Below are positions 60,688-64,000 of a stretch of 64,000 nucleotides of DNA, piece by piece. The position numbers and the translations under genes are program-made. The notes below the pieces were generated by a model that saw nothing but the letters and a program-made list of their open reading frames with translations, was not told the DNA's origin and did no database searches. The DNA comes from Candidatus Gracilibacteria bacterium GN02-873 (GTDB lineage Bacteria; Patescibacteriota; Gracilibacteria; BD1-5; UBA2023): positions 558,001-622,000 of the forward strand of contig MORC01000001.1 in assembly GCA_003260345.1 (NCBI GenBank). The letters are read 5' to 3'. Positions within the stretch are counted from its first letter, which is position 1, and the number at the start of each line of letters is the position of its first letter.

Positions 60688-61407
60688 ATGTCAAAAAATT
60701 ATTATGAAACGCTCGGCGTAAACAAAAATGCAAGCGCCGATGAAATCAAAAAAGCCTACAAAAAAATGGCTATGAAATACCATCCTGATCGCAATAAAGG
60801 CGATAGTTCGGCTGAAAAAAAATTCAAAGAAGTAAATGAAGCCTACCAAGTTTTGGGCGATGCAACCAAGAAAAAAAATTATGACCAATTCGGAAATGCG
60901 GAAGGAATGGGTGGATTTGGCGGAACCTCAGGCGGAAATCCCTTTGGAAACGGACAATATCAATATTCTAGCAACACGCAAGGATTTGATTTTAGTGATT
61001 TATTTGGCGGCGGGTTCGGCGGCGGAAAGCAAAACTCAGGCGGATTTGGATTTGATTTTGGTGATTTATTTGGCGGCGGGTTCAGAGCACAAAACACCAA
61101 ATCCCAGAAAAAATCCGAGCCCAAAAAAGAAAAAGTGGAAAATCTTGACGTGATTGAAACGGTAGCAATTCCCTTTTTGGATTTTTTGTCAGATCAAAAA
61201 ATTTCAGTCAAAACCGTGTATGGAAAAAATCTCACACTCAAAGTCAAAGCATTTACGCAACCTGGAACCAAATTTAAAATTGCAGGAAAATGACGCACTT
61301 CTGGCGGACGGACTGGAGATATGTTTGTGATTGTAAACGCAAAAATGCCAAAAGAAATCCCACCACATGTAGCCAAAATGATCGAGGCCATCAAATACGA
61401 ACTCTAA
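60688..61407 (+). CDS. J-domain protein without zinc finger
   Basis: 239 aa. J domain with [20 protein letters not shown] and [10 protein letters not shown] (HPD), a Gly/Phe-rich linker containing the repeated [14 protein letters not shown] units, then a short C-terminal substrate-binding-like part ([39 protein letters not shown]). The four CxxCxGxG zinc motifs of DnaJ are missing, as in CbpA. Start at 60688 fits the J domain; the ATG at 60667 lies directly on the likely -10. One TGA-Gly. Co-chaperone for DnaK, which is not in the window. Confidence 0.9.
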
Positions 61408-61421
61408 AAAATCACGAAAAT

Positions 61422-61449
61422 TTGCTTTTTACAAAAAATATGCTATAAT
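61422..61449 (+). promoter_or_regulatory. Promoter of the 61470-61772 pair
   Basis: TTGCTT (61422-61427), 16-nt spacer, TATAAT (61444-61449). Confidence 0.65.
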
Positions 61450-61469
61450 AATGAAAATTTATTCTCAAT

Positions 61470-61760
61470 ATGGCTTCGCTCAACACTCAAAAACATCATA
61501 CTGATCTCGAAATTTCAGAAACACAAGAAAATTTTTCACTCAAAAATTTGAATGAAAAAATTCAAATGGCAGAAAAAAATCTAGAAAATTATAGTCCCAA
61601 AATTCGTGAAATTTTTTCAGAAATTGTTACAAAAATCAATTTGCTTCAAGAAAATAATCAAAATATTCCGACGGCTTTGACAAAATTTTTGGAAAATATT
61701 GCACAAAAAACGCAACCAACAGCAATTTCGATGGACACCATCGCGAGCATTATTTCGTAA
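61470..61760 (+). CDS. Small helical protein of unknown function
   Basis: 96 aa, charged, probably coiled coil (NLNEKIQMAEKNLENYSPKI, REIFSEIVTKINLLQENNQN). No signal peptide or TGA. 11 nt from the next gene and under a good promoter, so it is expressed together with it. Not recognised. Confidence 0.65.
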   Translation: MASLNTQKHHTDLEISETQENFSLKNLNEKIQMAEKNLENYSPKIREIFSEIVTKINLLQENNQNIPTALTKFLENIAQKTQPTAISMDTIASIIS

Positions 61761-61771
61761 AATTGGCTTTC

Positions 61772-62146
61772 ATGACGAATTCACAACTTCGTACACTTCT
61801 CGATCGAGCTCCGCTTTGTGATGAGGATAAGCACAATGTTTTTGTGATTTTTAGTGCGTTGCCAGATGAGCGAAAAATTCATATTTTGAATCACTGGGAA
61901 AAATATGTTGCCAAGCTAATTTTGGAGCGCCACAAGCGCTATGCAGAAGATGAAAAAGAACTGCTCGCAACACTCAAACAAATGGATACTTTGCTAGACG
62001 AGGCGATTGCTCGTCAAAATGAAAAAAATCAGCAAAAACGCCAGATGAAAAAAATTATTCGTGAAGAACTGGATTCCGCGGTTCAATACGAAAATATGCA
62101 AAAAGATCGTATTATTCACTCGATTGGAAATTTTCCTTCACAATAG
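61772..62146 (+). CDS. Small helical protein of unknown function
   Basis: 124 aa. N-terminal half with TNSQLRTLLDRAPLCDEDKH and SALPDERKIHILNHWEKYV; the C-terminal half is a strongly charged coiled coil (RQNEKNQQKRQMKKIIREEL). Start at MTNSQL. Ends in TAG at a terminator. Not recognised; pairing with the gene before suggests a small complex. Confidence 0.65.
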   Translation: MTNSQLRTLLDRAPLCDEDKHNVFVIFSALPDERKIHILNHWEKYVAKLILERHKRYAEDEKELLATLKQMDTLLDEAIARQNEKNQQKRQMKKIIREELDSAVQYENMQKDRIIHSIGNFPSQ

Positions 62147-62167
62147 CGCCTTACTGGCGCTTTTTAT
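62145..62167 (+). terminator. Terminator after the 61772 gene
   Basis: AGCGCC / GGCGCT hairpin with a T run, overlapping the stop codon. Confidence 0.8.
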
Positions 62168-62237
62168 TTTTGTAAAAATAATTAGAAAATAGGAAAAATA
62201 TTTTGCAAGGCCAATTTTGAAAAAAACCCGAAAAAAA

Positions 62238-62266
62238 TTGCGAAAAGAAAATTTTTTTGTTATAAT
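62238..62266 (+). promoter_or_regulatory. Promoter of the MFS-like gene
   Basis: TTGCGA (62238-62243), 17-nt spacer, TATAAT (62261-62266). Confidence 0.75.
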
Positions 62267-62318
62267 TTTTCTAGTTTCTTGGTCAGAAATTTTTCGTAGA
62301 AAGGTTATCCCTAACAAT

Positions 62319-62337
62319 AAAAGCCTTCGGGCTTTTT
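62319..62337 (+). promoter_or_regulatory. UUCG-loop hairpin in the leader of the MFS-like gene
   Basis: AAAGCC-TTCG-GGCTTT stem-loop followed by TT, between the promoter and the start codon. It looks like a weak intrinsic terminator in a 70-nt leader; an attenuator is possible. No known riboswitch consensus was recognised upstream of it. Confidence 0.45.
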
Positions 62338-62345
62338 CAGATTTT

Positions 62346-63869
62346 ATGTCAAATATTGATAATACCGTCGTCATCACTGCCGTCCCTTCTCTGAGCGGCC
62401 ACAAGCTGAAAAATTTTTATTTTACCAATGTTTTTCAGGGCTTTGCGTGGATGCTTTTTCATTTCTCGATTGTCTATTTTTTCACTGCAATTCTTGATAA
62501 TCTGGCGCTCGTCGGAATATTTTTGGGGTTTTCAAATTTTGTCTCATTTTTGCTGGATATTCCGCTCGGAATTTTACAACGCTATATTTCTACAAAACGA
62601 TTTTTCGTAATTGGCGTGATTTCACAACTTATCGCGATTGGAATTTTATTCATGCTGATCTCACAAGCATTTGGCGTGATTCAAAGTCTCGGCGATGCGC
62701 TCACAGGGGATAAACTCAAGGCAGTGAGTGATTGGTTTTTTGGAAGCGCAATTCACTGGGTTGGGCTTCTCATTGCCGCATTTTGTTATGGTCTCACAAA
62801 AGAACTTAACGAAGTGAGTACTTTTGGATATATTCTGTCCAATTCAAGCCCAACAGAATATGGTGTAATTCTCTCGCGAAGTAATATTACCTTTGGAATC
62901 GGATCGGTCGCTGGTCTCGTGCTTTCTGGTGTGATTTTGAGCCTTGGAAATGTAATGGCGTTGATTTTTTTAGGGGTAATTATTTTTGGACTTTTGATGT
63001 TTACAATCAGATTTTTTGATAACGATCGTGATTCAATTTCGATGGAAGATATCAAAGAATTTACGATTTCTGTTAAAAAACTGAACGCTGAAAATATTAA
63101 AGAAAAACTTTCCCAGACGATCAATGCAGCAGAATTGCAAAAAGTTGTCACCAATACAAAATATCTTTTTCTCAAACCAAAGCAGAAAAAAGCAAAAAAT
63201 GAAAAAATTCCATGGGGCGATATTATGGTTGCCACGAAAAAAGAATTTGGAATTATTTGGGAAATTATTTCTGCAACGCCAATGCATTATGGGCTGATTT
63301 GGGGACTTATTCTTGTGCTGATTTTCGGATTTTGGGACACCTTTGCATCAAGTTTCTTGATTGATTATTTGGATGCCATCAAACCAGGATTTGGATATAT
63401 TTTGCTCGCAGCAATCGGAATCCCAGGGATTGTTTTGCAGGAAGTTGCTATCAAACTCGGACAAAAAATTGGTGATAAAAATATCGGTCTCGTTGGGTTA
63501 GCTTTGTCGGGTGGATCACTTCTCGTTATGGGAATTATGGCGATTGGCGAGCCACCTTCCGCGATGTCAATTATCCTCGTAGCACTCATAAATAGTCTTG
63601 GATATGCGTGTGGGATGGCAATCGGGCAAAATGCTTTTTTGGATATTTATAATCGCACTTATGCGGATCATGAAAATCTCAAAGAAATCGATGCCAATGC
63701 CTCTGCTGGACCAATGAAAGTGATTCAAAATCTCGCCAATGTCGTCGGGCTCACACTCGGAGGAATCCTCCTTGTCGCAGGATTCAGCGTATTTTTCTTC
63801 ATCTTTGCGATTGTGATTATCGCAACGCTCGTCTGGACGATTATGAAACGAAAAGAAATCAATGTTTAA
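62346..63869 (+). CDS. MFS-like multi-pass transporter
   Basis: 507 aa with about 12 hydrophobic segments in two halves, separated by a charged cytoplasmic loop of about 110 residues (MEDIKEFTISVKKLNAENIK... to EKIPWGDIMVATKKEFG). Repeated GIGSVAGLVLSGVILSLGN and GLTLGGILLVAGFSVFFFIF helices with Gly spacing fit a major-facilitator fold. No TGA codons. Substrate unknown. Start at the ATG 62346 after the leader hairpin; the upstream open frame overlaps the promoter. Confidence 0.7.
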   Translation: MSNIDNTVVITAVPSLSGHKLKNFYFTNVFQGFAWMLFHFSIVYFFTAILDNLALVGIFLGFSNFVSFLLDIPLGILQRYISTKRFFVIGVISQLIAIGILFMLISQAFGVIQSLGDALTGDKLKAVSDWFFGSAIHWVGLLIAAFCYGLTKELNEVSTFGYILSNSSPTEYGVILSRSNITFGIGSVAGLVLSGVILSLGNVMALIFLGVIIFGLLMFTIRFFDNDRDSISMEDIKEFTISVKKLNAENIKEKLSQTINAAELQKVVTNTKYLFLKPKQKKAKNEKIPWGDIMVATKKEFGIIWEIISATPMHYGLIWGLILVLIFGFWDTFASSFLIDYLDAIKPGFGYILLAAIGIPGIVLQEVAIKLGQKIGDKNIGLVGLALSGGSLLVMGIMAIGEPPSAMSIILVALINSLGYACGMAIGQNAFLDIYNRTYADHENLKEIDANASAGPMKVIQNLANVVGLTLGGILLVAGFSVFFFIFAIVIIATLVWTIMKRKEINV

Positions 63870-63894
63870 AAAAATCCCCAAAAGGGGATTTTTT
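63868..63894. terminator. Bidirectional terminator
   Basis: AAAAAATCCCC / GGGGATTTTTT hairpin between convergent stops at 63869 and 63893. Confidence 0.85.
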
Positions 63895-64000
63895 AGTGCC
63901 ACTCAACAGAAATATATCGACTTTTTACAATGGTTGCAGACAATTTTTCCAAAACATCAGAAACATTGCGTCCCTTGAGAATGATTTTTTGCATCCATTC
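63893..64000 (-). CDS. C-terminal fragment of an unidentified gene
   Basis: 35 codons visible to the right edge: EWMQKIILKGRNVSDVLEKL and then SATIVKSRYISVEWH, TAA stop. Too short to assign. Confidence 0.5.
   Translation of the reverse strand, partial: EWMQKIILKGRNVSDVLEKLSATIVKSRYISVEWH

Noticed and set aside
1..64000. Search for tRNA genes, tmRNA, CRISPR arrays and insertion sequences
   Set aside because: None recognised by eye: no CCA-ended cloverleaf, regular repeat-spacer pattern or transposase motif. A covariance search could still find a divergent tRNA.

Overview
The window comes from an AT-rich bacterium that reads UGA as glycine (translation table 25), which points to the Candidate Phyla Radiation lineages Gracilibacteria (BD1-5/GN02) or Absconditabacteria (SR1). 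Dozens of conserved genes are only whole if in-frame TGA is Gly. Examples are the P-loop of thymidylate kinase, the HExxH motif of an M3 peptidase, the GID core of RuvC, the GGGAG loop of TrmD and the CPEGW motif of a tail-collar protein. All complete genes end in TAA or TAG and I found none ending in TGA. Standard-code reading breaks about half of the genes into false fragments; the coordinates here are the rejoined genes.

Layout. 1-11.4 kb is mostly minus strand: an SEDS-family N-terminus, an LPXTG surface protein, hflX, trpS, an N-formylglutamate-amidohydrolase-like gene, a Lys-rich tail protein, topA, a CsoR-like regulator, two exported proteins of unknown role, and rnhB. 11.5-19.2 kb is plus: rnpB (RNase P RNA), two adenylate kinases in tandem, hemW, secE-nusG, greA, a DUF212 membrane protein, rlmN, a TPR protein and a YceD/DUF177 protein. 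19.2-29 kb holds a FemAB-like transferase, a STAS protein and an SLT-type protein, followed by a long minus-strand operon that runs from an amidase-SpoIID protein through dcd, dut, folA, thyA, tmk, a HIT protein and a truncated Pol I-type 5'-3' exonuclease. It covers nearly all the steps from dCTP to dTDP.

29-43 kb carries cell-envelope genes (a 733-aa polytopic membrane protein, a trypsin-like lipoprotein, mscL, an FKBP lipoprotein, a PLD lipoprotein and a 798-aa exported protein) mixed with holA, trmD, ruvC, an M3 peptidase and a DEDD exonuclease. 43-50 kb is plus: rlmE, an ABC ATPase-permease pair, a short alaS, an exported lysozyme-like protein and pyk. 50-53.5 kb is minus and contains a VOC protein, a decayed alpha/beta-hydrolase pseudogene, rplJ-rplL behind an L10 leader, a VanZ-like membrane protein and a frameshifted secreted protein with a perfect 17-bp hairpin. 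53.7-64 kb has gmk, UPF0489, an m5C RNA methyltransferase, smpB, a signal-peptide-bearing tail-collar protein, a DsbA-like protein, tsaD, a CIRCE-controlled J-domain protein, two small unknown genes and an MFS-like transporter.

The content fits a small-genome, fermentative organism. Translation, RNA processing and DNA maintenance are present, dTMP synthesis is compact, glycolysis is represented by pyruvate kinase, and many genes encode envelope or surface proteins. No biosynthetic operon other than the dTMP one is visible. UGA-Gly use is very uneven: absent in NusG, GreA, L10, L7/L12, Pyk, MscL, SmpB and TsaD, but more than half of all Gly codons in the M3 peptidase and the VOC protein. No tRNA, CRISPR array, insertion sequence or replication origin was recognised.
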